A stretch of 52,782 nt of DNA from a bacterium (GCA_017482685.1 JAFUMP010000029.1:1-52782); one strand, 5' to 3'; numbered from the stretch's first letter, positions 8,492 through 17,611 are shown. Notes: a model not told the origin generated them from the letters alone. Program-made: numbers and translations.

Positions 8492-10089
8492 TAGATATTG
8501 AAGCTTTAAATAAAGCGATTGTTTTGACTCAAAATGGTTATGTTAGAGAGGCAGAAGCAATTTATTTAAAGCTTTTGTCTGAAAATCCAAATGAGTATTT
8601 GCTTTTATCTACGCTTGGCTTGTTTTATGTTAATGTTAGAGATTTTGAAAAAGCGAGTGAGTATCTAAAAAAAGCTTGTGAAATAAAAGAAACTGTCGGA
8701 ACGGTATCGGCTTTAGGGTTTGCAGAATTTGAAAAACAAGAGTTTGAAAAATCTGCAGAAGTTTTGGAGCGAGCTTTAAATTTTGGTGAAAATCCTGATA
8801 TTTTTAATAAGTTAATATTAAGCCTTTTTCATATCAAAAACTATAAAAAAGCTGTAGAATATTCTATTAAAATGTATGAAAAATATCCTGATAATACTGA
8901 TGCAATTTCGCACATGGTAAAGGCTTTAACACAATCCGGAAAGCTTATTGAAGCGGAAAAACTCTGTGTTGGATATTTAAAAGAGCATACTGATTCAGCA
9001 TCACTTTGGTTTCATTTAGGATACTTAAAAGAACTTATTTATTCAGATGATAAACAAGCTTGCGAATGCTATAGACAAGCTCTTGAATTAGGGAATAACG
9101 AAGCTTATTACAATATTGCAGTAAGCTATCAAAAACAGGGTGATTTTGATAAAGCGGAAGAATATTATAACAAGATGCTTGATTTTTATCCTAAAGATAT
9201 TGATACTTTGACTTCTTTGGGTATGTGTAAGCTTGCTCAGAAAAAATTCAAAGAAGGATATGATTTATTTTTCTTGCGAGATAAATCTTCGCTTGATAAA
9301 AAAACAAAGAATCCTTGGGGGGTAAATAAAAATTGGGAAGAAAAAGTCGTTGTATTGTGCGATCAAGGATTTGGCGATCATATTCAATTCATAAGATATT
9401 TACCTTTTTTACAAGAAAAAGTGAAAAAAATATATGTCGCATCTCATCCGTCTTTGACTTGTATTTTTGCACCAAATTATCCTGATGTTGAATTTATAAC
9501 CTATGATGAAATTAATCCTAATATGCAATCCGTTCGTGTGACTGATTTAGCGTATGCGCTTGATATTGATTTTGAGAATATACCTTTTGCGGAAGGTTAT
9601 TTAAAATCTGATAAAGCTGAAATTGAAAGTAAAAAGCTTAAAGTAGGCTTATGCTGGGAAGCTGGAAATGCTGGGATTAGAACTATGATTAATCGCACGA
9701 TTAATATTAAACTTTTTGAGCCGATTTTGGATTTAGAAAATATCCAAGTTTATTCGTTTCAAGTTCGTGACACATTAAAAGGTAATGAACGATATGCTGA
9801 TAAGATGATTAATCTTGCATCAAGCTTTAAAAATTTTTCGGATACTGCAAGAGCAATGAAATCAATGGACGTTATAATTAGCGTAGATACGTCAGTTGCT
9901 CACCTTGCAGGAGCGTTAGGAGTTAAAACATTTTTAATGTTACCTTATGTAAGTGATTGGAGATGGTTTAATGATACAAAAACAACTCCTTGGTATAATA
10001 GTGTAGAAATATTTAAACAAACAGACCCGATTAGCTGGGAAAAACCTATTGAGGATATTATATGCAAACTAAAAGAATACTCTTTATAA
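8488..10089 (+). CDS. TPR protein fused to a GT9-like glycosyltransferase domain
   Basis: In this 533-aa protein, residues about 10-260 form a row of tetratricopeptide repeats (for example SLWFHLGYLKELIYSDD and EAYYNIAVSYQKQGDFDKAE). Residues about 285-530 resemble the heptosyltransferase-type GT-B fold: CDQGFGDHIQFIRYLP (a variant of G-x-GD at the N-terminal loop), KVGLCWEAG, and DVIISVDTSVAHLAGALGVKTFLMLP, which matches the D-S/T-x-x-x-H-x-A-A/G donor-site motif. It probably transfers a sugar to a cell-surface acceptor or protein. It overlaps YggT by 4 bases and the following GT9 gene by 28 bases, so the three are one operon. Confidence 0.82.
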   Translation: MIDIEALNKAIVLTQNGYVREAEAIYLKLLSENPNEYLLLSTLGLFYVNVRDFEKASEYLKKACEIKETVGTVSALGFAEFEKQEFEKSAEVLERALNFGENPDIFNKLILSLFHIKNYKKAVEYSIKMYEKYPDNTDAISHMVKALTQSGKLIEAEKLCVGYLKEHTDSASLWFHLGYLKELIYSDDKQACECYRQALELGNNEAYYNIAVSYQKQGDFDKAEEYYNKMLDFYPKDIDTLTSLGMCKLAQKKFKEGYDLFFLRDKSSLDKKTKNPWGVNKNWEEKVVVLCDQGFGDHIQFIRYLPFLQEKVKKIYVASHPSLTCIFAPNYPDVEFITYDEINPNMQSVRVTDLAYALDIDFENIPFAEGYLKSDKAEIESKKLKVGLCWEAGNAGIRTMINRTINIKLFEPILDLENIQVYSFQVRDTLKGNERYADKMINLASSFKNFSDTARAMKSMDVIISVDTSVAHLAGALGVKTFLMLPYVSDWRWFNDTKTTPWYNSVEIFKQTDPISWEKPIEDIICKLKEYSL

Positions 10090-11051
10090 ATTTTGGTGGA
10101 TTAGGTGATGAAATTCTTTTTTTACCGACGATTCAGTCAGTCAAAAAAGAGTTTCCAAATTCACACATAACACTTGCGTTAGAAGAACGTAGTAAAGGTA
10201 TAATATCTTTAACAGATGTTATTGATGATACTTTGTTTGCAAATATAAAAGGAAAAGGAAAGTATTTTGAGCTATTGAAGCTCCTTTTCAAAATTTGGCG
10301 AGGGAAATATAATATTGTAATTTCTTCTGGTTCTAATAAATTTATATCAATTTTTCTAGCTTTAACTTTTATAAGAGAAAAATATGGCTATAATACTGGG
10401 AAATTAAGCGAAATTTTATTAACAAAAGCTATTTTGCTAAACAAAAATCAATACGCAGTGCAAATGTATCATGATTTAGCTCAAGGAGTGACTACTATTA
10501 AAACAGAGCTTCCTCACCTTAGTATTCAAAAGAAACCGATAATGCAAAATTCGGTTTTGATTCATCCTGGGGTGAGTAAAATTAGTGTACAAAAGGGGAT
10601 GATTAAGACAATATCAGCTGAGGAATGGGCAAAAGTTGTAGAAGAGCTTTCTAATAAAGGAAAGAATGTTTACCTAATAGGTGGGCCTGATGATAAGGAA
10701 TGTATTGAAACAATAGTAAAGCTTGTGCCCGAGAATAAATTTACAAATTTATATGGAACGACTAAAAATTTAAAAGAATTAGCAGAGCTAATATCGAGCG
10801 CTGAAAACTTTTTATGTTCAGATTCCGCGCCATTACATGTTGCAGTGGCGCTTGGGGTTAAAACTTTTGTAATTTTTGGGTCAACTGATGATAAAAAGCT
10901 TATTCCACAAAGTGATAAAGTGATTCCAATAAAAGCAGATTGTGACTGTCCGCTTCAGCCTTGTTTGTGGGAGCGTAGACAGACAACTTGTGAAACTTTA
11001 GATTGTTTAAAGATTTCTTCAAATCAAATTGTAGAAACTATTTTGAATTGA
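10062..11051 (+). CDS. Glycosyltransferase family 9 (heptosyltransferase-like)
   Basis: This 329-aa protein has both GT9 hallmarks. The N-terminal loop FINFGGLGDEILFLPTIQSVKKEFP carries G-G-x-G-D, and SSAENFLCSDSAPLHVAVALGVKTFVIFG supplies the D-S-x-x-x-H donor-binding motif. The central segment (SVLIHPGVS...ISAEEWAKVVEELSNKGKNVYLIGGPDD) is also typical. The family adds ADP-heptose or related sugars to lipopolysaccharide core. The acceptor here is unknown. Residues PIKADCDCPLQPC form a Cys cluster near the C-terminus, as in many GT9 enzymes. Its start lies inside the TPR-glycosyltransferase gene, so the pair probably acts on the same surface glycan. Confidence 0.88.
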   Translation: MQTKRILFINFGGLGDEILFLPTIQSVKKEFPNSHITLALEERSKGIISLTDVIDDTLFANIKGKGKYFELLKLLFKIWRGKYNIVISSGSNKFISIFLALTFIREKYGYNTGKLSEILLTKAILLNKNQYAVQMYHDLAQGVTTIKTELPHLSIQKKPIMQNSVLIHPGVSKISVQKGMIKTISAEEWAKVVEELSNKGKNVYLIGGPDDKECIETIVKLVPENKFTNLYGTTKNLKELAELISSAENFLCSDSAPLHVAVALGVKTFVIFGSTDDKKLIPQSDKVIPIKADCDCPLQPCLWERRQTTCETLDCLKISSNQIVETILN

Positions 11052-11070
11052 TATTATGAGCTAATAAAAA

Positions 11071-11107
11071 GGCGGCTGTTCAATTTATTGAACAGCCGCC
11101 TTTTTTT
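11071..11107. terminator. Strong bidirectional terminator between convergent genes
   Basis: GGCGGCTGTTCAA and TTGAACAGCCGCC form a 13-bp stem with a 4-base loop, flanked by A5 on the left and T7 on the right. It serves the GT9 gene (plus) and the pilin chimera (minus). Confidence 0.95.
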
Positions 11108-11114
11108 ATTCATT

Positions 11115-12974
11115 CTATTTTAGTTTTTTTTCTAGCTCAGCCAATCGTTTTTCAAAGGCTTTGTTTTGTTCTTTTAGCTCTTTGTTTTCTTTTTCTAAAA
11201 CATCAATACGTTTTTTCACTGCAATAAATTCTTGATTCTTAAATTCTTCAATCTTTTTATCAAGCTCTTTTACTGCGTTTACAAGAGCATAGAACATATC
11301 TTCCATACGTATTCTCAAGAATCCATCATCACCTTTGAATACTGCGTTAGGGAATATTTTTTGTAAATCTTGAGCTATTACACCAACACGAGGTGTTTTT
11401 TCTTCATCTTTTTTGAATGTATAATTAAACACTTCAAGCTTTTTGATTTCTTCAAGCCCACCAGTGAATACTTTACCAACATTTTTCAATCTACGGTCAG
11501 ATTTTTGCGTCCAATCTGGCAATTCATCATTTAGGTCTACATATAAATCTCTTCCACTATCAACACTACTTCTTCTTACTAAGCCTATACTGTCATCACT
11601 CGTTCCATGATATTTTGTTCTCATAAAAACCTTTTTACCACTGCCTTTTGCTAAACATACATTACCATCAACTACCAAATTCCCAGGAATATAGACTGTT
11701 GGATATGTATAATTATTGATTGAAGTCGCACCTCCCAAAACAATTTGGTTTTCAGTTCTTGTCATTGCTCCACAACCTATAGCTACAGAATTTTTATCAG
11801 TTTTGGCAATTCTCACATCTTGACCAATACCGATAGAATTTTCGGCGCTAACAAGAGCACTTGAGCCAATGGCAATAGCTCTTCTTGCTTCTGTATCATT
11901 AACTCTTGCCGCTTGTCCTATGGCAATTGAACCAAATCCTAATGATATTGTTTCACGAGAGCCTGCAGTTCCATCAGGGTAACCTGTTCCTATTGCTAAA
12001 GCGCCCCTCCCTTGTGCATGAGTGCCACTACCAATGGCAAGCGTTCCGCCATTTTCTGCATGAGCATTCGGACCAATAGCAATTCCAGAGTACCCTTTAT
12101 AAGAATCTGAATTAACGCCACCTTCCGCAATTGCGTTATGACCTATTGCTATTGATTGATAAGCTTTCGCTTTTGTTGCAGCACCAATTGCAATAGAAAA
12201 CATACTATCTGCTTCAGTGATTTCCACACTATTATTGTCATCACTTCCTGTATAAGAACCAATGACTACTCTGTTTCCTTGATTACCAACATTTTTTGTA
12301 GAAGCTCTTGCGCCTATTACAACATCCCCTCTATGAGAAATAGCACGGTCGCCAATTGCTACTGAAGCATATCCATTAGTTCTGGTTTCTGACCCAATAC
12401 CTACAGAAGTATGAGCGCGAGTTTGTGCATCATCACCAATTGTAACACAACCGCTACCAACAGAGTTTTCTGTTGCTGTTGTCAATGAAATACCTCTACC
12501 CGACCAGTTAAAAACGGTTCTTAAGTTCCAAATAGCTAAGTTATGAGTATTAGTATAAGCTCCAAGTCGCATAAATGTAACAGGTACTCCTAGCGTAAAA
12601 GCATTTTCGCTATTTACTTTTGTGGCTTTTTCAATGGTTATAACAGGAGCATTATCAGAGGCAGGTTTTTGCGGATCTAGATCTTCTTTTAAGTACATTA
12701 AAGGAGCGTTTCCTGAAATACCTCTAATATAAAACTTAGGGTTCATTCCTCCAATAGAAGGAACTTGTGTTGCACCAATTGATGCAGTTTGATCGCTTGC
12801 GGCATTTAAATTATAAGCAATTGACATACCGCGAGTTCTCACCCAAGGTGATTTTTCAGAAGCTTCTTGCAATAATTTTTTGTTAATCATTGGTGCGGAG
12901 GCAGCCGCAACTACCGATACTATTAACAGTACCACCATCATTTCCATTAAAGAAAACCCATTAAATCTTTTCAT
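11115..12974 (-). CDS. Prepilin / YadA-like head / S74 endosialidase-chaperone chimera
   Basis: In this 619-aa protein, residues 1-30 are a type IV prepilin signal (MKRFNG then FSLMEMMVVLLIVS), with cleavage expected after Gly6 and Glu at +5. Residues about 170-420 hold at least nine YadA/Hia-type head repeats (SVAIGDRA, SIAIGAAT, SIAIGHNA, GIAIGPNA, TLAIGSGT, ALAIGTG, SIAIGQAA, AIAIGSSA, SVAIGCGA), which form trimeric left-handed beta-rolls in adhesins. SDRRLKN at about 495 opens a peptidase S74 intramolecular chaperone domain (through GVIAQDLQKIFP). The last 60 residues are a heptad-like coiled coil ending KRLAELEKKLK. This suggests a trimeric surface fibre exported by the pilus pathway, with an S74 domain that trims or assembles the trimer. 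Confidence 0.9.
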   Translation of the reverse strand: MKRFNGFSLMEMMVVLLIVSVVAAASAPMINKKLLQEASEKSPWVRTRGMSIAYNLNAASDQTASIGATQVPSIGGMNPKFYIRGISGNAPLMYLKEDLDPQKPASDNAPVITIEKATKVNSENAFTLGVPVTFMRLGAYTNTHNLAIWNLRTVFNWSGRGISLTTATENSVGSGCVTIGDDAQTRAHTSVGIGSETRTNGYASVAIGDRAISHRGDVVIGARASTKNVGNQGNRVVIGSYTGSDDNNSVEITEADSMFSIAIGAATKAKAYQSIAIGHNAIAEGGVNSDSYKGYSGIAIGPNAHAENGGTLAIGSGTHAQGRGALAIGTGYPDGTAGSRETISLGFGSIAIGQAARVNDTEARRAIAIGSSALVSAENSIGIGQDVRIAKTDKNSVAIGCGAMTRTENQIVLGGATSINNYTYPTVYIPGNLVVDGNVCLAKGSGKKVFMRTKYHGTSDDSIGLVRRSSVDSGRDLYVDLNDELPDWTQKSDRRLKNVGKVFTGGLEEIKKLEVFNYTFKKDEEKTPRVGVIAQDLQKIFPNAVFKGDDGFLRIRMEDMFYALVNAVKELDKKIEEFKNQEFIAVKKRIDVLEKENKELKEQNKAFEKRLAELEKKLK

Positions 12975-13086
12975 AATTCATCCTATTCTAGCTATTATAC
13001 GACAGTAAGACCATAGTTATACTATTACTATTATAGCATAGTTTTTCTCTAATATAACCCCCTTTTTATATATTTTTTTAGAAAAT

Positions 13087-13308
13087 TTAAACTAAACTGT
13101 TTAGTTCAATAACACCCAATACGACAGCCTTCATTGAAGCTTGTACTCGATTTGAAACTTCGAGCTTTTCGTATATGGCTTCTAGATGCGCTTTTACTGT
13201 GTGAACTGATATATGTAATTTGTCTGCAATTACTTCATTTGTTAGTCCTTGAGCTAAATAAAATAGTACATTACGTTCTCTTTCTGTCAAATTTGCTTTT
13301 TCCATCAT
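13087..13308 (-). CDS. Single-domain LuxR-type HTH regulator
   Basis: In this 73-aa protein nearly the whole chain is a GerE/LuxR helix-turn-helix: LTERERNVLFYLAQGLTNEVIADKL followed by HISVHTVKAHLEAIYEKLEVSNR. It matches the family's T-x-R-E-x-x-V-L and S-x-x-T-V-K-x-H signatures. No receiver or ligand domain is present, as in the stand-alone GerE type. A GGAGGAG site lies 6 bases before the ATG. It is transcribed away from the coiled-coil gene at 13487, whose promoter has the shared box architecture. That neighbourhood makes it one candidate regulator of those promoters, without direct evidence. Confidence 0.9.
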   Translation of the reverse strand: MMEKANLTERERNVLFYLAQGLTNEVIADKLHISVHTVKAHLEAIYEKLEVSNRVQASMKAVVLGVIELNSLV

Positions 13309-13389
13309 TTTCTCTCCTCCAGTTTTCTTACATTTTTTGTTGTACTACCATCGGCTAATGAATGTAATTGGACGATTAGCTAGTAATTT

Positions 13390-13460
13390 GTAAACATTTG
13401 TAACGAAAAAGCTAATCTTTGAAATTAAACAAATTTTAAATACTTTTTATATATACAAGA
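13390..13460 (+). promoter_or_regulatory. Shared orphan-gene promoter architecture, copy g
   Basis: GTAAACATTTGTAACGAA (13390-13407) matches box 1 of the other copies. CAAATTTTAAA follows at about 13430, then TACTTTTTATATATAC (13441-13456) about 30 bases before the ATG at 13487. The match is looser than at 3.5, 27.6, 33.2 and 52.3 kb but has the same order and spacing. Confidence 0.45.
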
Positions 13461-13486
13461 TGGTATTTTAGGAAAGTATAAGTAAG

Positions 13487-14710
13487 ATGACACAAAATAT
13501 TTCACAATTGCAGAATATTTTTTCGTACTTGCAACAATCAGGAATTGGTGCTAGTGCTACTTCATCTACTGATAATTATATGAATACCATTTGGAGTTCG
13601 ATTCAAAGTATTGAGGGTGTAGCTAACGGAAATGATCAACAAAAAGCAGCTGGTATTCAAAATATTTTGAATACAGTAATGAGCTTAATTGAAAGTGCAG
13701 TAGGAGCAACAAACGAATCAAGAAGAGCTTCTGATGAAGTAAGTCATAATGGCAGAGATGCAGGAAGCGTATCTTCTGAAGCAACTGAAGTTGAACAACA
13801 AATGGTTGCACAAATTGAAGCTATTCAAGCTGAGCTTCAAGGTCATATTGACGTAATTACAACTGCAACTGCTAATATCGAAGGTAAACAAGAAAATTTA
13901 AATGCTCAATTAAAAGCATTACAATCTATTCAAGAGCAAATTCAACAAAAACAAGAAGCATTAGAACAACTTGATAAAAGCTCTCCAGATTATAAAAAAC
14001 AAGCAGCAACAATATTAAATGATATTAAAGGCTTAGCAGGATTAGTTCCAGCTATAACAAGTACAATAACTGGTATTCAAGAAGAATTTAATGCTGAGTC
14101 TCAAAATGTTGCAAATGCTTATTCTGCTATTGAAGTTTTAAAAGGAAATGCTGTTGAAGTTCAACAAAATGGACAAGATCAAATTATAGCTCTTTCTTCT
14201 AAAGCAATGCAAGAAGTTCAAGACAATGCTAGTTCTCAAGTGACTGCAGTTAGTGAAAATACTCCAGCCGCTCAAGCTGCTCAAAAAGCTGGAGAAGCTG
14301 CTTCTACTAATATGTTTACAGCTTCAAAAGCTCCTCAATTATTCCAAGTAAGTGTAGATCAAAAGGCTGCAAGTACAACTAGAATTTCAGGTTCTACTAA
14401 TAACTTACAAACTTTACAACAAGGTATTGGTAGATTAAATTCATCCAATGAAGCTTTAACAGGTTTTGATGGAAATTTACAAGCTCAACTAAGCGCATTT
14501 GATACAGCTATTGGAGCTTGGGACAAGGCAATAGACCCTATGATTAGAAGTATTGGATCTGTTGATTATGAAGAAATTACAAGTTCAAGTGAAGAAATAG
14601 TAACAGTTGTTGACCAATATTTAGAATCTTTAGAAACTCAAGAAAATGAAAAAGTTTTAGGTGCTTTCGGTTTTAAACTTCCAGAATTAGGTGTTAAAAA
14701 AGAAAAATAG
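13487..14710 (+). CDS. Long coiled-coil protein, Gln/Ala/Ser-rich, unknown function
   Basis: The protein has 407 aa and no cysteine. After a Ser/Thr/Asn-rich first 80 residues, residues about 85-260 are heptad-rich helix (EQQMVAQIEAIQAELQGHIDV, LKALQSIQEQIQQKQEALEQL). A second helical stretch spans about 300-395. No signal peptide or membrane helix is present. The size, the Gln/Ser-rich N-terminus and the long soluble helices recall hydrophilic secreted or filament-associated proteins, for example needle-tip or flagellin-like proteins. That is only a resemblance in shape. AGGAAAG precedes the ATG. The protein family is not recognised. Confidence 0.75.
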   Translation: MTQNISQLQNIFSYLQQSGIGASATSSTDNYMNTIWSSIQSIEGVANGNDQQKAAGIQNILNTVMSLIESAVGATNESRRASDEVSHNGRDAGSVSSEATEVEQQMVAQIEAIQAELQGHIDVITTATANIEGKQENLNAQLKALQSIQEQIQQKQEALEQLDKSSPDYKKQAATILNDIKGLAGLVPAITSTITGIQEEFNAESQNVANAYSAIEVLKGNAVEVQQNGQDQIIALSSKAMQEVQDNASSQVTAVSENTPAAQAAQKAGEAASTNMFTASKAPQLFQVSVDQKAASTTRISGSTNNLQTLQQGIGRLNSSNEALTGFDGNLQAQLSAFDTAIGAWDKAIDPMIRSIGSVDYEEITSSSEEIVTVVDQYLESLETQENEKVLGAFGFKLPELGVKKEK

Positions 14711-14769
14711 TAGATAATTAAAAAGTCGCGTTTATATTTACCACATATTAAGATTATATTAAATTTTTT

Positions 14770-14796
14770 CAGCGAGTGTAGTTCTTACACTCGCTG
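14770..14796. terminator. Hairpin after the coiled-coil gene
   Basis: CAGCGAGTGTA and TACACTCGCTG form an 11-bp perfect stem with a 5-base loop, 60 bases after the stop codon. There is no T-run on the plus side (AATTGG follows), so it may act as an RNA stabiliser or a weak terminator. Confidence 0.5.
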
Positions 14797-14830
14797 AATT
14801 GGTTTGTGGGATTGTGTTTTAAGCTCATAA

Positions 14831-14860
14831 GGGGCGGATTTTGCATGCAAAATCCGCCCC
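14831..14860. repeat. Perfect 30-bp palindrome upstream of adhE
   Basis: The GC-rich half-site GGGGCGGATTTTGCA is followed directly by its exact complement, giving 15+15 with no spacer. It sits 11 bases before a TTGACT promoter element for adhE and contains an ATG in frame with adhE that is not the real start. It could be an operator, a terminator for upstream transcription, or a mobile palindrome. Confidence 0.75.
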
Positions 14861-14870
14861 TCTACTTTTA

Positions 14871-14899
14871 TTGACTCTATTTACACCTTGTGTTGTAAT
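14871..14899 (+). promoter_or_regulatory. Predicted sigma-70-type promoter of adhE
   Basis: TTGACT at 14871-14876 and TGTAAT at 14894-14899 are separated by 17 bases. The element ends about 40 bases before the adhE ATG and lies just downstream of the 30-bp palindrome. Confidence 0.45.
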
Positions 14900-14939
14900 A
14901 ATATTAAGACCGTGTACAAATGATAGGAGACATACAACT

Positions 14940-17591
14940 ATGACAACACAAACTAACAACGAAGTTGAAAAGTTGGAAGAATCTCTTAACGCTACTTCAA
15001 AAGTAGAAACTCTTGAAGAATTAGAAATTCTTATTTCTAAAGTTAAAAAAGCGCAAAAGATTTTCTCTACTTATTCACAAGAAAAAGTTGACGCTATTTT
15101 TAAAGCGGCAGCTGCTGCAGCTGACAAAGCTCGTATTCCTTTAGCAAGACAAGCTGTTGAAGAAACAGGCATGGGTGTTCTTGAAGATAAAATCATCAAA
15201 AACCATTTCGCTTCTGAATACATCTACAACAAGCACAAAAATGCTAAAACTTGTGGAATTATTAAAGAAGATAAAGCAAACGGTATTAGAATCGTTGCTG
15301 AACCTCTTGGTGTTATTGCAGGTATCATCCCTACAACTAACCCAACTTCAACTGCGATTTTCAAATCATTAATCGCTTTGAAAACAAGAAACGCAATCAT
15401 CTTCTCACCACACCCAAGAGCTACTAAATGTACAATTGCTGCTGCAAAGTTAGTTCTTGAAGCTGCTGTTAAAGCTGGTGCTCCAGAAGATATTATCGGA
15501 TGGATTGACGTACCTTCAATTGAATTGTCAAATGCTTTAATGCACCACGATTCAATTGATTGTATCTTAGCTACAGGTGGTCCTGGCATGGTTAAGGCTG
15601 CATATTCATCAGGTAACCCAGCTTTAGGTGTTGGCCCTGGTAATACTTCAGCTGTAATTGATGAAACTGCTGATATTAAAATGGCTGTTTCTTCAATTTT
15701 AATGTCAAAAACTTTCGACAACGGTATGATTTGTGCTTCTGAACAAGCTGTTATCGTTGTAGATAGCGTATATGAACAAGTTAAAAATGAATTCGCTTAC
15801 CGTGGTGCTTACCTAGTAAACGAAAAAGAACAACAAAAAATGATTGATCTTCCATTCATTGATCCAAAACGTGGTACAGCTCACCCTGATATCGTTGGTC
15901 AATCTGCTCATAGAATTGCTCAACTTTCAGGATTTGAAGTTCCTGTTGATGCAAAAGTTCTTCTTGCTGAAAGAGCAGAAGTTAATTGGGAAGATCCATT
16001 CTCAAGAGAAAAACTTTCTCCAATCTTAACATTATATAGAGCTTCTGATTTTGAAGATGCTACAGAAAAAGCTTATTTCTTAGTATCTAGAGGTGGCGCA
16101 GGTCACACTTCAGTTCTTTATACAGATGAAAGATCTAAAGAAAGAATCGATTTATATTCTGAAAAAATGCCTAGCTGCAGAGTTCTAATTAACTCTCCAT
16201 CTTCTCAAGGCGGTATCGGCGACTTATACAACTTCAAGTTAGAACCATCTCTAACTCTTGGTTGCGGTTCTTGGGGCGGAAACGCTGTTTCAGGAAACGT
16301 AGGCGTTGAAAACTTATTAAACTACAAAACTGTTGCTGAAAGGAGAGAAAATATGCTATGGTTTAAGGTTCCACCTAAAGTTTATTTCAAAAGAGGCGCA
16401 TTAGACCTTGCATTAAGAGAACTTCAAGGCAAAAAACGTGCGTTTATCGTAACAGACAGCTTCTTATTCAATTCAGGTGCTGTTGATAAAATTACAAAAG
16501 TGTTAGACGAAATCGGTATCGAATATCAAGTATTCTTTGATGTTAAACCAGATCCAACACTTTCTACAATCAGACAAGCTATGGAAGTTCTTCTTCCATT
16601 CCAACCAGATACTATCATATCTCTTGGTGGTGGTTCTCCAATGGACGCAGCTAAGATTATGTGGTTACTATATGAACAACCAGAAATTAACTTCGAAGAT
16701 ATCGCTATGAGATTTATGGATATCAGAAAGAGAATTTGTTCTATTCCTGAATTGGGTAAAAAAGCTACAATGGTTGCTATCCCTACAACTTCAGGTACTG
16801 GTTCAGAAGTAACTCCATTCTCTATCATTACTGATGACGAAACTCATATTAAATATGCGCTTGCTGATTACGCATTAACACCAAATATGGCTATTATCGA
16901 CCCTAACTTTGTTGATGGTATGCCAAAAGGTCTAACATCAGCTTCTGGTATTGACGCTTTAGTTCACTCAATTGAAGCTTATGTATCTTGTATGGCTACT
17001 AACTTCACTAACTCTAACGCATTAGAAGCAATCAAGTTAGTATTCAAATACTTGGAAAGATCTTACCACGAAGGTGCTAATGATCCTGTTGCAAGAGAAA
17101 AAATGCACTATGCAGCTACAATCGCTGGTATGGCATTTGCTAACTCTTTCTTAGGATTATGCCACTCAATGGCTCACAAACTTGGTGCAATGTATCACGT
17201 TCCACACGGTGTTGCTAACGCTTTATTAATCAGACAAATTATTAAATTCAATGCGTCTGATGCTCCTAAAAAACAAGCAACATTCCCTCAATACAAATAT
17301 CCATGTGCAAAAATGAAATATGGTCAAATTGCAGATGAATTAGGATTGGGCGGAAACAATGATGATGAAAAAGTTGCATTATTGATGGCTGAAGTAGATA
17401 GATTGATGAAATCTATTAATCTTCCTAACTCAATTAAAGACTTTGGTGTTGATGAAACAGAATTCATGAGCAACTTAGATGAGTTAGTTGAATTAGCTTA
17501 TGACGACCAATGCACAGGCGCAAACCCTGTATATCCATTGTTGTCAGATATTAAACAAATCTATATTGATGCATACTATGGAAATGTTTAA
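14940..17591 (+). CDS. adhE: Bifunctional acetaldehyde-CoA / alcohol dehydrogenase
   Basis: This 883-aa protein is the full family length. The N-terminal aldehyde dehydrogenase half (about 20-440) has TTNPTSTAIFKSLIALK and the nucleophile Cys265 in MICASEQA. The C-terminal iron-type alcohol dehydrogenase half (about 460-880) has SLGGGSPMDAAK, PTTSGTGSEVTPF and the metal-binding GLCHSMAHKLGAMYHVPHG. It reduces acetyl-CoA to acetaldehyde and then ethanol, regenerating two NAD+, and fits a fermentative anaerobe. The start is the ATG preceded by TAGGAGA; an upstream in-frame ATG lies inside a palindrome and is rejected. Codons differ from neighbours, with many C-ending codons (AAC, TTC, ATC), as expected of a highly expressed gene. 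Confidence 0.97.
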   Translation: MTTQTNNEVEKLEESLNATSKVETLEELEILISKVKKAQKIFSTYSQEKVDAIFKAAAAAADKARIPLARQAVEETGMGVLEDKIIKNHFASEYIYNKHKNAKTCGIIKEDKANGIRIVAEPLGVIAGIIPTTNPTSTAIFKSLIALKTRNAIIFSPHPRATKCTIAAAKLVLEAAVKAGAPEDIIGWIDVPSIELSNALMHHDSIDCILATGGPGMVKAAYSSGNPALGVGPGNTSAVIDETADIKMAVSSILMSKTFDNGMICASEQAVIVVDSVYEQVKNEFAYRGAYLVNEKEQQKMIDLPFIDPKRGTAHPDIVGQSAHRIAQLSGFEVPVDAKVLLAERAEVNWEDPFSREKLSPILTLYRASDFEDATEKAYFLVSRGGAGHTSVLYTDERSKERIDLYSEKMPSCRVLINSPSSQGGIGDLYNFKLEPSLTLGCGSWGGNAVSGNVGVENLLNYKTVAERRENMLWFKVPPKVYFKRGALDLALRELQGKKRAFIVTDSFLFNSGAVDKITKVLDEIGIEYQVFFDVKPDPTLSTIRQAMEVLLPFQPDTIISLGGGSPMDAAKIMWLLYEQPEINFEDIAMRFMDIRKRICSIPELGKKATMVAIPTTSGTGSEVTPFSIITDDETHIKYALADYALTPNMAIIDPNFVDGMPKGLTSASGIDALVHSIEAYVSCMATNFTNSNALEAIKLVFKYLERSYHEGANDPVAREKMHYAATIAGMAFANSFLGLCHSMAHKLGAMYHVPHGVANALLIRQIIKFNASDAPKKQATFPQYKYPCAKMKYGQIADELGLGGNNDDEKVALLMAEVDRLMKSINLPNSIKDFGVDETEFMSNLDELVELAYDDQCTGANPVYPLLSDIKQIYIDAYYGNV

Positions 17592-17611
17592 TAAATAATT
17601 CTATGAAGAAA

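Noticed and set aside
14841..14939. In-frame ATG 33 codons upstream of the adhE start
   Set aside because: It lies inside the 30-bp palindrome and upstream of the predicted promoter elements, has no ribosome site, and the added residues are not AdhE-like.
15224..15721. Long open frame on the opposite strand of adhE
   Set aside because: It is the mirror of the AdhE reading frame in a strongly biased gene; the AdhE protein is certain and there is no ribosome site for the antisense frame.
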